From: Actinoplanes nipponensis
GTDB lineage: Bacteria > Actinomycetota > Actinomycetes > Mycobacteriales > Micromonosporaceae
Direction of reading: 5' to 3'
Assembly: GCF_016862275.1 (NCBI RefSeq)
Contig: NZ_BOMQ01000029.1
Coordinates: 1 to 38,607 of the forward strand
DNA length: 38,607 bases
The notes beneath the pieces were generated by a model that saw only the letters and a list, made by a program, of their open reading frames with translations, was not told where the DNA came from and did not search any database. How positions within the stretch are numbered: the stretch's first letter is position 1; every line of letters starts with the position of its first letter. Positions 14,093-22,147 of this stretch are shown here, piece after piece. The translations under genes and the position numbers were made by a program.

Positions 14093-16114
14093 TCAGAGCC
14101 CCGGCCGGCAGCCCTCGCGGATCACCGCGGCGCCGCCCGCCGGCAGGCGGACCGCCCCGGCCACGGCGGTCCCGGTCAGCAGGTCGAATCCGGCGGCGGG
14201 CACCTCCACCCCGTCGCCGGTGTGGTTCATCAGGAACAGCCACGGGCCGCCGTCCCCGTGCCGCCGCACCGCCTCCACCCCCGGCGGCAGTCCCGGCACC
14301 TCGGGGCCGGCCCCGGCGGAGGCCGCCACCGTGGCCAGCAGCTCGCCGTAGCCGTCCGGGTCGAGCCGGGTGGAGACGTAGTAGGCCGTGCCGTCCCCGA
14401 CCGTGTGCCGGGTCAGCGCGGGCCGGCCGTCGAGGACGCCGCCGGCGTACCGGGCCAGGACGTGCGCGCCGGCGAGGTGGACGGTCTCGCTCCACAGGTC
14501 GCCGGTCGCCCCCGACGGCAGCCAGAGGTCGCCGGCGGCCGCCGGGGTGAGGCGCACCCGGTCGTCGGGGCCGAGCGGGTGGAACTCCTCCACCCGGACG
14601 CCCAGCAGGTCGCGCAGCGCGCCCGGGTAGCCGCCGGTGCGGACCCGGGCGTGCTCGTCGGCGACGCCGCTCAGGAAGGTGGCCACCAGGTGTCCGCCCG
14701 CCGCGACCCAGGACCGCAGCGCGCCGGCCTGGTCGGCGGTCAGCAGGTAGTGCATCGGCAGCACCAGCATCCGGTACGCGGCCAGCCCGTCCAGCCCACC
14801 CAGCACGTCGGTGAGGATGCCGCGCCGCCACAACGCCCGGTGCGCGCGCTGGGCCTCCTCGGCGTGGTCCAGCCGGGTCGAGGGCAGCCCGGGCGCCTGC
14901 AGGGCCCAGGCCGACGGCTCGTCGTAGGCGATCGCCACCCGGGCCGGCAGCGCGGCCCCGGCGGTCTCGCCGATCCGCTCCAGGTCCTCCCCCAGCGCGA
15001 CCGTCTCACGGAACACCCGGCTGTCCGGGCCGGCGTGCGGCACCAGCGCGGAGTGGAACAGCTCGGCGCCGCCGCGCGGGGCCCGCCACTGGAAGAACAG
15101 GGCGCCCCGCGAGCCCCGGGCCACGGCGGCCAGGCTCTGCCGGGCCATCCGCCCCGGCTCCTTGGTGTGCATCCGGTCGGCGGCGTAGACCAGGTTCGGG
15201 GCCGTCTCCATCAGCAACCATCCGGACCCGCCCGGGGTGTGGCGCGCCCAGCCGCGGGCCAGGTCCGCGGCGAACGCCGCCTGTTCCTCGGCGCCGGAGC
15301 CCGGGTCGGACGGGTAGTGGTCGATCGCGACCTGGTCCACCTCGCGGGCCCAGCGGGCGTGGTCGACCGGCACCCAGCCGCCCAGCACGAAGTTGGTCGT
15401 CACCGGCACCCCGGGCGTGGCGGCGCGCAGGACGTCGCGCTGCTCGACGTACGCGGCCAGCAACTCGTCGGAGGTGAACCGCCGGAAGTCCAGCACCTGG
15501 GCCGGGTTGGGCAGGTACTGCGTGCGCCGCGGCGGGCGGATCTGCGCCCAGTCGGTGTAGTGCTGGCCCCAGAACGCCGTGGTCCAGGCGTCGTTGAGCT
15601 GGTCCAGGCCGGCGTAGCGCCGCCGCAGCCAGTCCCGGAACGCCTCGGCGGTCAGCTCGCAGTGGCACGTGGTGCCGTACTCGTTGTGCACGTGCCACAT
15701 CGCCAGCGCGGGGTGGCCCCGGTAGTGCTCACCCAGGGCGGCGGCGATGCCCCGGGCGGCCGCGCGGTAGGCCGGCGCGCTCGCGCAGTACGTGTCCCGG
15801 CTGCCGTGGCTCAGCCGCACCCCGTCGGCGTCGACCGGCAGCGCCTCGGGGTGGGCCAGGCCGAACCAGGGCGGCGGCGACGCGGTGGGGGTGGCCAGCA
15901 CCGCGTCCACGCCGGCCGCGGCCAGGCGGTCCAGCACCTCGTCCAGCCAGCCGAAGTCGTACCGGCCCGGCGCGGGCTCCAGCCGGGACCACGCGAACAC
16001 GCCGACCGTCGCGGTGGTCACCCGGGCCCGGCGCATCAGCTCGGCGTCCTCGGCGTGCACCGCGGCCGGCCATTGCTCGGGGTTGTAGTCCCCGCCGTAC
16101 AGCAGCCGTGGCAT
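14093..16114 (-). CDS. GH42 beta-galactosidase (cytoplasmic)
   Basis: This 673-aa enzyme removes terminal beta-galactose from short galactosides. It opens with the GH42 hallmark LLYGGDYNPEQW. The TIM barrel has the acid/base E145 in WHVHNEYG and nucleophile E303 in LLMETAPN; the trimerisation (beta-galactosidase II) domain and a small C-terminal beta domain follow. Cysteines in RDTYCAS and TTCHCE suggest most, but not all, of the family's zinc-binding cluster. No signal peptide, so it acts on imported sugars; GH53 plus GH42 is a known galactan route in other bacteria. ATG 16114 has GGGGAG upstream and starts the canonical N-terminus; the open frame further 5' runs into GH95 and is rejected. 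A ROK-type operator lies 19 bp upstream. Confidence 0.95.
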   Translation of the reverse strand: MPRLLYGGDYNPEQWPAAVHAEDAELMRRARVTTATVGVFAWSRLEPAPGRYDFGWLDEVLDRLAAAGVDAVLATPTASPPPWFGLAHPEALPVDADGVRLSHGSRDTYCASAPAYRAAARGIAAALGEHYRGHPALAMWHVHNEYGTTCHCELTAEAFRDWLRRRYAGLDQLNDAWTTAFWGQHYTDWAQIRPPRRTQYLPNPAQVLDFRRFTSDELLAAYVEQRDVLRAATPGVPVTTNFVLGGWVPVDHARWAREVDQVAIDHYPSDPGSGAEEQAAFAADLARGWARHTPGGSGWLLMETAPNLVYAADRMHTKEPGRMARQSLAAVARGSRGALFFQWRAPRGGAELFHSALVPHAGPDSRVFRETVALGEDLERIGETAGAALPARVAIAYDEPSAWALQAPGLPSTRLDHAEEAQRAHRALWRRGILTDVLGGLDGLAAYRMLVLPMHYLLTADQAGALRSWVAAGGHLVATFLSGVADEHARVRTGGYPGALRDLLGVRVEEFHPLGPDDRVRLTPAAAGDLWLPSGATGDLWSETVHLAGAHVLARYAGGVLDGRPALTRHTVGDGTAYYVSTRLDPDGYGELLATVAASAGAGPEVPGLPPGVEAVRRHGDGGPWLFLMNHTGDGVEVPAAGFDLLTGTAVAGAVRLPAGGAAVIREGCRPGL

Positions 16115-16132
16115 GCCGCTCCCCCGCTTGTA

Positions 16133-16155
16133 GTTTGTTGGGATTCCAGCCAAAC
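16133..16155. promoter_or_regulatory. ROK-regulon operator between GH42 and GH95
   Basis: GTTTGTT-GGGATTCCA-GCCAAAC is an interrupted inverted repeat (5 of 7 half-site bases complementary). It matches 18 of 23 bases, with identical half-sites and spacing, to the element at 22011-22033 beside the ROK gene. It occupies nearly half of the 49-bp divergent gap, so one bound repressor would silence both genes. Both start codons lie within 20 bp. Confidence 0.75.
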
Positions 16156-16163
16156 TAGGGCCG

Positions 16164-18356
16164 GTGCGGGACACTGTCAATTGGGAGCACGCGCTGGTGA
16201 CCGGCAACGGCCGGCAGGGCGCGCTGTGCTGGGGCACCCCGGCGGAGCTGCGGCTGACCGTCTCGCACGAGCGGCTGTTCCTCCCGCTGCGGGCGCCGCT
16301 GGCCGCGCCCGACACCGCGGCCGTCCTGCCGCGGCTGCGGCGCCTGCTCGACGAGGGCCGGTACGCGGCGGCCGCGCAGGCGGTGTGCGACCGGGCGGTG
16401 GCCGGCGAACCGGCGTACGCCGAAACGCTCTGGATCGATCCGCTGGTCGGCGCCGCGACGCTGACCGTGCGCCCGCACCGCGCGGGCGTGGACTTCCGGC
16501 GCGACGTCGATCTCGCCAGCGGCGTGGTGACGCTGGGCTGGCGCGACGAGCGCGGCGAGGCGCGGGCCGAGGTCTTCGCCTCCCGGCCCGCCGACGCGAT
16601 CGTGCTGCGGCTGTCCGCCGCCGGCGGCTTCGCGGGCACGCTGGCGCTCGGCCTCATCGACGGCATCCCGCCGGTCCCGGTGGAGGCACGGACCCGCGCC
16701 TTGGCCGGCGGGCTCACGCTGAGCGCGACCTTCGAGGCGGCGTGGCCGGGCGCGCTCACCGGCTACCGCGTGCGCTGCCAGCTGCTCACCGGCGACGCGG
16801 CGGTCCCCCGCGGCCCCGGGCTGGAGGTGCGCTCGGACGCCACCCTGGTCATCCGCACGCTGCTGCCGGGCGACCCCGAGCCGGAGGTGACCGGCGACTA
16901 CGAGACGCTGCTGGCAGAGCACCGCACCATCCACAGTGGGCTCATGGGCCGCGTCCACCTGGACCTGGCCGCCGGTCCCGCCCAGCGGTCCGCCCCCACC
17001 GCCGCCCTGCTCGCCGAGCCGGTCGGCCCGGCCCTGGTGGAGCGCCTCTTCGACGCCGGCCGCTACGCCGTCATCAGCAGCACGGGTGACCTCCCACCGA
17101 CCCTGCAGGGCGTGTGGAGCGGCACCTGGACCCCGCCGTGGTCCAGCGGGTACACCCTCGACGGCAACCTCCCCGCAGCCGTCGCCGCCCTGCTCCCGAC
17201 GGCCACCCCCGAGCTGCTGCTCCCGGTCTTCGACCTCATCGAGGCCCACCGCGACGACCTGCGGCACAATGCCCGCCGGCTGTACGGCGCCCGCGGCCTC
17301 CTGGCCCCCGCGCACCTGTCCACACACGGGCGGCAGAACCACTTCGGCCCCGTGTGGTGCCTCACCTTCTGGACCGCCGGGGCCGCGTGGCTGGGCCGCC
17401 TCTACGTCGACTACTGGCGCTACACCGGCGACCGGGAGTTCCTGCGGGACCGGGCACTGCCGTTCCTGCGCGAGGCCGCCGACTTCTACCTCGATTTCGT
17501 CGAGGTCCGCGACGGCGCCGCGCGGTTCAGCCCCTCCTACTCGCCGGAGAACGCGCCGGCCTCGACCGGCTCGCAGGCCTGCGTCGACGCCACCATGGAC
17601 GTCGCCGTGGTCCGCGACCTGCTCACCAACCTGCTGCGCGGCACCGCCGAGCTGGGCCTCGACGACCCGGCCGCGCCGCGGTGGCGGGCGCTGCTCGGCG
17701 CGCTCCCCCGCTACCGGGTCGCCGGCGGGTTGCTGGCCGAGTGGTGCCACCCGGGGCTCGACGACCAGCCCGCGCACCGGCACGCCTCGCATCTGTGGCC
17801 GCTCTGGTACGAGCCCGACCCGCTCATCACCGACGATCCGCGGCTGCGCGCGGCCGCGGTGGCCAGTGTCCGCAGCCGGCTGGCCTGGTGGGCGGGTGCG
17901 GCGTCCGACGAGATGGCGTACGGGCTGGCCCAGCTCGGGCTCGCCGCGGCCGCGCTGGGGCTGGCCGAGGAGGCGTACGCCACCGTCGAGGCGATGGCGG
18001 GCCGGTACTGGCGGGACAACCTGGTGCCGACGCACAACCGGGACGCCCTGTTCAACGTGGACATCGCCGGCGGGCTGCCGGCGGTGGTCGCCGCCATGCT
18101 GGTCCGCTCGGCCCACGGGCGGCTGGACCTGCTGCCGGCACTGCCCAGGGCCTGGCCGCGGGGCCGGGTCACCGGGCTCGCCGCCCGCGACGCCGTGCGG
18201 GTCCTCGAGCTGCGGTGGGAACCGGGCCGCGCGGACGCCGTCCTCCGTGCGCGCCACGCGACGACGGTGGAGGTGGGCGCCCCGGCCCTCGGGGCGCCGT
18301 ACCGGACAGTGACCCTGCCGGCCGGCCGGCCGGTGCCGGTGCGGTTCAGCCCTTGA
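16164..18356 (+). CDS. GH95-family glycoside hydrolase (alpha-L-fucosidase / alpha-L-galactosidase type)
   Basis: This is a 730-aa cytoplasmic enzyme. The N-terminus WEHALVTGNGRQGALCWG is the GH95 opening. A beta-sandwich domain (about 1-240) is followed by an (alpha/alpha)6 barrel (about 270-640) with TGDLPPTLQGVWSG, SSGYTLDGNLPAA, RFSPSYSPENAP and HRHASHLWPLWYE, and by a small C-terminal beta domain. Known members release alpha-1,2-linked L-fucose (as in xyloglucan side chains or fucosyl glycans) or L-galactose by inversion; which one applies here cannot be told. No signal peptide, so it works on imported oligosaccharides with GH42. The start is GTG 16164, only 8 bp after the operator and without a ribosome site; CAAACT (16151-16156) lies 7 bp before it, as in leaderless actinobacterial messages. 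The 3' end overlaps the convergent permease gene by 11 bp. Confidence 0.88.
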   Translation: MRDTVNWEHALVTGNGRQGALCWGTPAELRLTVSHERLFLPLRAPLAAPDTAAVLPRLRRLLDEGRYAAAAQAVCDRAVAGEPAYAETLWIDPLVGAATLTVRPHRAGVDFRRDVDLASGVVTLGWRDERGEARAEVFASRPADAIVLRLSAAGGFAGTLALGLIDGIPPVPVEARTRALAGGLTLSATFEAAWPGALTGYRVRCQLLTGDAAVPRGPGLEVRSDATLVIRTLLPGDPEPEVTGDYETLLAEHRTIHSGLMGRVHLDLAAGPAQRSAPTAALLAEPVGPALVERLFDAGRYAVISSTGDLPPTLQGVWSGTWTPPWSSGYTLDGNLPAAVAALLPTATPELLLPVFDLIEAHRDDLRHNARRLYGARGLLAPAHLSTHGRQNHFGPVWCLTFWTAGAAWLGRLYVDYWRYTGDREFLRDRALPFLREAADFYLDFVEVRDGAARFSPSYSPENAPASTGSQACVDATMDVAVVRDLLTNLLRGTAELGLDDPAAPRWRALLGALPRYRVAGGLLAEWCHPGLDDQPAHRHASHLWPLWYEPDPLITDDPRLRAAAVASVRSRLAWWAGAASDEMAYGLAQLGLAAAALGLAEEAYATVEAMAGRYWRDNLVPTHNRDALFNVDIAGGLPAVVAAMLVRSAHGRLDLLPALPRAWPRGRVTGLAARDAVRVLELRWEPGRADAVLRARHATTVEVGAPALGAPYRTVTLPAGRPVPVRFSP

Positions 18357-19263
18357 CCGCGCCGACGATGACGCCGCGGGTGAAGTGCCGCTGCACGAAC
18401 GGGTAGACCAACGCGATCGGCGCCACCGTCACCACCACCACGGCCATCTTGATCGCCAGCGTCGGCGGCAGGGAGGCGGCCGCGGCGCCGGCGTTCTGCG
18501 GCGACTGCCCGGCCAGGATGTAGCTCTGCAGCACCCGCTGGATCGGGAACTTCTCGTTGTCGTCGATGTAGAGCAGCGCGTTGAACCAGATGTTCCAGTA
18601 GCCCACGGCGTAGAACAGGCCGACCACCGCGACCACCGCCCGGGACAGCGGCAGCACGATGCGGGTCAGGATCCGGAACTCCCCGGCCCCGTCGATGCGC
18701 GCGCTGTCCATCAGCTCGGTCGGGATGTTCTGGAAGAACGCCCGGACCACGACCAGGTTGAACACGCTCACCGCGCCCGGCAGGATCAGCGCCCACAGGC
18801 TGTCCTTGAGCCCCAGCCCGGTCACCACCAGGTAGCTCGGCACCAGGCCGGGGTAGATCAGGAAGCTGAGCAGGAAGTAGAAGAGCAGGCCGCGGTGGAA
18901 CAGCGAGCCGGGCCGCGACAGGCCGTACGCGGCCAGCACGGTGAGCACCAGGCTGAACGCCGTGCCGGCCGCCGTCACCAGCGTGCTGACCAGCAGGGCC
19001 TTGCTGATCTGCCCGCCGGAGAAGATGATCCGGTACGCCGACAGGTCCAGGCCGCGGGGCACCACCACCAGCCCTCCGGCGGCGTTGATGGTCTCCCGCG
19101 ACGACAGGCTGGTCACCAGCACCACCCACAGCGGCACCAGCACGGCCAGCACGACCGCCGTCAGCACCGTCCCCTTGGCGGTCCGGCCGGCGACCCCGGG
19201 ATCCTCCTCCCAGGCCGGTCGTCCGGGGGGCCGGCGGCGCGCGGGGCGGGTGGTCGTGGTCAT
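18346..19263 (-). CDS. Carbohydrate ABC transporter permease, LplC/MalG type
   Basis: This is a 305-aa inner-membrane permease with about six hydrophobic segments: TVLTAVVLAVLVPLWVVLV near residue 35, then AFSLVLTVLAAYGL, GLLFYFLLSFLIYPGLVPSY, LWALILPGAVSVFNLVVV, AVVAVVGLFYAVGYWNIWF and IKMAVVVVTVAPIALVYPFV. The cytoplasmic EAA loop that docks the ATPase is DSARIDGAGEFRILTRIVLP. It is the last gene of the SBP-LplB-LplC operon and its ATG overlaps the previous stop by ATGA, implying translational coupling. The C-terminus VQRHFTRGVIVGAVKG is typical. No ATPase gene is nearby, so a shared MsiK-type ATPase is expected. Confidence 0.95.
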   Translation of the reverse strand: MTTTTRPARRRPPGRPAWEEDPGVAGRTAKGTVLTAVVLAVLVPLWVVLVTSLSSRETINAAGGLVVVPRGLDLSAYRIIFSGGQISKALLVSTLVTAAGTAFSLVLTVLAAYGLSRPGSLFHRGLLFYFLLSFLIYPGLVPSYLVVTGLGLKDSLWALILPGAVSVFNLVVVRAFFQNIPTELMDSARIDGAGEFRILTRIVLPLSRAVVAVVGLFYAVGYWNIWFNALLYIDDNEKFPIQRVLQSYILAGQSPQNAGAAAASLPPTLAIKMAVVVVTVAPIALVYPFVQRHFTRGVIVGAVKG

Positions 19264-20291
19264 GATCGCGAGTAGACCCCTCGTTCGCCGAGCAGGTGGG
19301 CCATCTTGTTGGCGGCCAGGATGAGCACCAGGCCGACCACCGCCTTGAAGAGCCCGGCGGCCGCGCCGAACCCGTAGTCCCCGGTGGCGATGGACTGGTA
19401 GTAGACGAAGGTGTCCAGCACCTCGGCGGCCTGCCGGCCGACCGCGTCGCGCTGCAGCATGAACTGCTCGAAGCCGACCGACAGGGCGTCACCGAGGCGC
19501 AGGATCAGCAGCAGCACGATGACCGGGCGCAGGCTCGGCAGGGTGATGTGCCACAGCCGGCGCCAGCGCCCGGCGCCGTCCACCGCCGACGCCTCGTACA
19601 GGTTGGGGTCGACCGCGGCCAGCGCGGCCAGGAAGACGATCGTGCCCCAGCCCAGGTCCTTCCAGACCGCCTCGGCGGTGACCAGCACGATGAACGTGTC
19701 CGGGTTGGACATGATCTCCGGTGGCGAGAAGCCGGCGTCGCGCAGCTCCTGGGAGAGCAGCCCGGCCCCACCGAGCATCTGCACGAAGAACGTGACGACC
19801 AGCACCCAGCTGAAGAAGTGCGGCAGGTAGACCACGGTCTGCACGAAGCTCCGCAGCCGCCGCGACAGGATGCTGTCGAGCAGGATGGCCAGGGCGATCG
19901 GCAGCGGGAAGAAGAAGACCAGCTGGAACGCCGTGATGGACAGCGTGTTCCACAGGGCGTCCCAGAACGCCGGGTCGGCGAACAGGTCCCGGAAATTGGC
20001 CAGCCCGACGAACGGGCTGGCCAGCAGGGCCGACAGCGCGTCGTCGCCCAGGTAGGGGTTGTAGTCCTGGAAGGCCACGACGTTGCCGAGCACCGGCAGG
20101 TAGTGGAAGACCAGCAGGGCCAGCGCGCCCGGCGCCACCATGGCCAGCAGCGGCCAGTCGCGGCGCAGCCGGGCCCGCAGGGGGGAGCGCCGGGGCCGCT
20201 CGGCGCGCCGGCGGCGGGACGCCGGCGGCCCCGGCGCGACCGGCTCCGGCGGTACCACCGGGGCCGGCCGGCTGGCCTGATCAGCGCTCAT
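19260..20291 (-). CDS. Carbohydrate ABC transporter permease, LplB/UgpA type
   Basis: This 343-aa permease is the partner of the downstream LplC-type gene. A Pro/Arg-rich cytoplasmic tail (1-45) precedes about six membrane segments, starting WPLLAMVAPGALALLVFHYL. LGNVVAFQDYNPYLG, SITAFQLVFFFPLPIALAIL and YLPHFFSWVLVVTFFVQML are characteristic of the LplB branch used for aldouronates and other plant oligosaccharides. The EAA loop is EASAVDGAGRWRRLWHITLP. ATG 20291 overlaps the SBP stop (ATGA) and its own stop overlaps the next start the same way, so all three genes are coupled. The open frame continues upstream to 20726 but that region is SBP coding sequence. Confidence 0.95.
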   Translation of the reverse strand: MSADQASRPAPVVPPEPVAPGPPASRRRRAERPRRSPLRARLRRDWPLLAMVAPGALALLVFHYLPVLGNVVAFQDYNPYLGDDALSALLASPFVGLANFRDLFADPAFWDALWNTLSITAFQLVFFFPLPIALAILLDSILSRRLRSFVQTVVYLPHFFSWVLVVTFFVQMLGGAGLLSQELRDAGFSPPEIMSNPDTFIVLVTAEAVWKDLGWGTIVFLAALAAVDPNLYEASAVDGAGRWRRLWHITLPSLRPVIVLLLILRLGDALSVGFEQFMLQRDAVGRQAAEVLDTFVYYQSIATGDYGFGAAAGLFKAVVGLVLILAANKMAHLLGERGVYSRS

Positions 20292-21961
20292 CGTCCGGCG
20301 TCGGCCAGCGCCGCGGCGAGCATCTGGCGGGCCTCGTCGCCGCCGGCCGCCCGCCACTCCTTGACCACGGCGTCGAGGTCGGTCAGCGGGCGCCGGCCCC
20401 GGACGATGTCGGTGATCTTGTCCTCGGTGGGCACGGTGGAGGCCTTGTACTTGGCGGGCATCTCGAACTTGAGCCCGTCCCAGGGGTCCTTCTCCAGGTA
20501 CTTGACGGTCTCGTTGGAGTAGGCCATCACCTGCGGCACGTAGTCGGGCGTCTGCGGGGACGGCGGCACGACCGGGCTGCGGCCGCTGATGAAGAAGTAC
20601 TGGTTCTGGATCTCCTTGAAGCCCAGCTCGGTCTTGGCCGGCCCGGCGGCGGTGCGGGTGTGGTGCCGGCCCTCGACGCCGTACTCGCGCAGGTCGAACT
20701 CCTTGGTGCCGAAGGGGGCCGAGCACCAGTTGATGATGCGCAGCAGCTCCTCCACCCGGGCCTGGCCGAGCCCCTTCTTGATGAACAGGAACGAGATCGG
20801 CTTGTCGTCACCCCAGGCCAGCGGGTCGCCGCCGGTGGCCGAGAACAGCGGGACCGGCTGGATGTTGAAGCCCGGCGTGATCTTCTGCTGCTCGGCCTGC
20901 ATCGGCTGCCACATGCCGGGACCGTCCTGGTGGAACAGGATCTTGCCGCCCTGCAGCAGCTGCTTGGCGTCGGCGCCCTTGCTGGCCACGATGTCCGGGT
21001 GCACCAGCCCGGCCTTGTACACCTTCACCATGAACTCGGCGGCCTGCCGGTACTCCGGTGTCTCGTACTTGAACTCCGGGGTGCCGTCGGCCCTGAGCCG
21101 CCAGCCCCCCTTGCTGCCCGGCGCCTTGTAGAACATCTGCACCATCTGGAAGATGTCGGAGAAGGCCCAGACGCCCTTGCCGGGGTTGGTCACCTCCTGG
21201 CCGACCGAGAACAGCTCGTCGATGCTCTTCGGCGCGGCCAGCCCGGCCTTGTCCAGCAGGTCCTTGCGCTGGAAGAGCGCCCACGGGAACGGGCCGTCGG
21301 TCGGGTTCGGCACGGCCATCAGCCGCTCGTTCCAGCACGACTCGCGCCAGGCCCCGGCCGGGAACGTGGCCAGCATGGGATACGCCGCGACCTTGTTCCC
21401 CTGCAGGTACGGGGTCAGGTCCTCGAAGAGCGCACCGACCGCGTCGCTGAACCGGGCCAGCTTCTCGACCTCCCAGCTCGGCACGCAGAGCAGGTCGGGC
21501 ACGTCGCGGGCGCCCAGGAGCGCGCCGAGCTTGTCGGCGTAGGCCGCGCCGTCCTGCATGCTGAACTCGACGGTCGCGCCCAGCTCGGCGTTGACCGCCG
21601 TGAAGTAGCTGTTGCTCGACCCGGCGGGCGGCGCCGGGCCCCAGACCGGCACCATCGCCCGGATCGCCGGGCCCCCGGCGCCGGGCTTGTCCGCGACGGC
21701 GTCGATCAGCTCGGCCGGGAACTTGGTGTAGCCGTCCGGCACCGGCCGGGTGCCCTTGATGTCGGGCTGGGGCGTCCCGGCGAACGCCCGCTGCTCCGGC
21801 AGCAGCGCGGAGAGCTTGTCCAGGTTCTGCGTGCCACCGCCGCGGGTGGCCTTGTCGCCGCACCCGGCCAGCGTTCCTCCGCTCGCGACGGCAACGGCGC
21901 CGAGACCGAGCAGGCTCAGGAAGCCCCGGCGGTCGGCGGTCGGGCCCGTGGGTGTGGTCAC
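20288..21961 (-). CDS. Extracellular solute-binding lipoprotein of a carbohydrate ABC transporter (LplA/LipO type)
   Basis: This is a 557-aa sugar-binding lipoprotein. The N-terminus has twin arginines (R11-R12), a hydrophobic stretch LGLGAVAVASGGT and a lipobox LAGC with Cys34 as the lipidation site. The large family 1-like fold shows FTAVNAELGATVEFSMQDGAAYADKL and PDLLCVPSWEVEKLARF near the first lobe. At over 550 aa it belongs with the long binding proteins that pair with LplB/LplC permeases for complex plant oligosaccharides. The start is GTG 21961 with GAGGAG about six bases upstream. It is the first gene of the operon; a ROK operator and an 8-bp-stem leader hairpin lie upstream. The ligand is probably a galactose/fucose-containing oligosaccharide, by association with GH42/GH95. 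Confidence 0.94.
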   Translation of the reverse strand: MTTPTGPTADRRGFLSLLGLGAVAVASGGTLAGCGDKATRGGGTQNLDKLSALLPEQRAFAGTPQPDIKGTRPVPDGYTKFPAELIDAVADKPGAGGPAIRAMVPVWGPAPPAGSSNSYFTAVNAELGATVEFSMQDGAAYADKLGALLGARDVPDLLCVPSWEVEKLARFSDAVGALFEDLTPYLQGNKVAAYPMLATFPAGAWRESCWNERLMAVPNPTDGPFPWALFQRKDLLDKAGLAAPKSIDELFSVGQEVTNPGKGVWAFSDIFQMVQMFYKAPGSKGGWRLRADGTPEFKYETPEYRQAAEFMVKVYKAGLVHPDIVASKGADAKQLLQGGKILFHQDGPGMWQPMQAEQQKITPGFNIQPVPLFSATGGDPLAWGDDKPISFLFIKKGLGQARVEELLRIINWCSAPFGTKEFDLREYGVEGRHHTRTAAGPAKTELGFKEIQNQYFFISGRSPVVPPSPQTPDYVPQVMAYSNETVKYLEKDPWDGLKFEMPAKYKASTVPTEDKITDIVRGRRPLTDLDAVVKEWRAAGGDEARQMLAAALADAGR

Positions 21962-21986
21962 GGCGCGCTCCTCTGATAACGGTCGA

Positions 21987-22005
21987 CGGGAGGGAGACCC
22001 TCCCG
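21987..22005 (-). promoter_or_regulatory. Perfect hairpin in the 5' leader of the transporter operon
   Basis: CGGGAGGG-AGA-CCCTCCCG forms an 8-bp perfect stem with a 3-base loop, placed between the operator and the ribosome site of the binding-protein gene. It could stabilise the message, limit initiation or attenuate transcription. No T-run follows, so it is not a standard terminator. Confidence 0.5.
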
Positions 22006-22010
22006 CTAGA

Positions 22011-22033
22011 GTTTGTTTAGCTTGTAGCCAAAC
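22011..22033. promoter_or_regulatory. ROK-regulon operator between transporter operon and ROK gene
   Basis: GTTTGTT-TAGCTTGTA-GCCAAAC shares both 7-base half-sites and the 9-base spacing with the GH42/GH95 element. Flanking bases extend the symmetry (TTTGTTTAGC against GCCAAACAAA, one mismatch in ten). It sits centrally in the 186-bp divergent region, consistent with autoregulation of the ROK gene and repression of the importer. Confidence 0.78.
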
Positions 22034-22147
22034 AAATTAGCCGACCGTCGATGGACCCACAAGAGTCGCCCGCGCCCGGTGGCGGCGGGGGTGCGGCATG
22101 ATGAGCGGGCCGGCCGGGGAAGGCCGGCGGCGAGAGGCAGGACTGAC

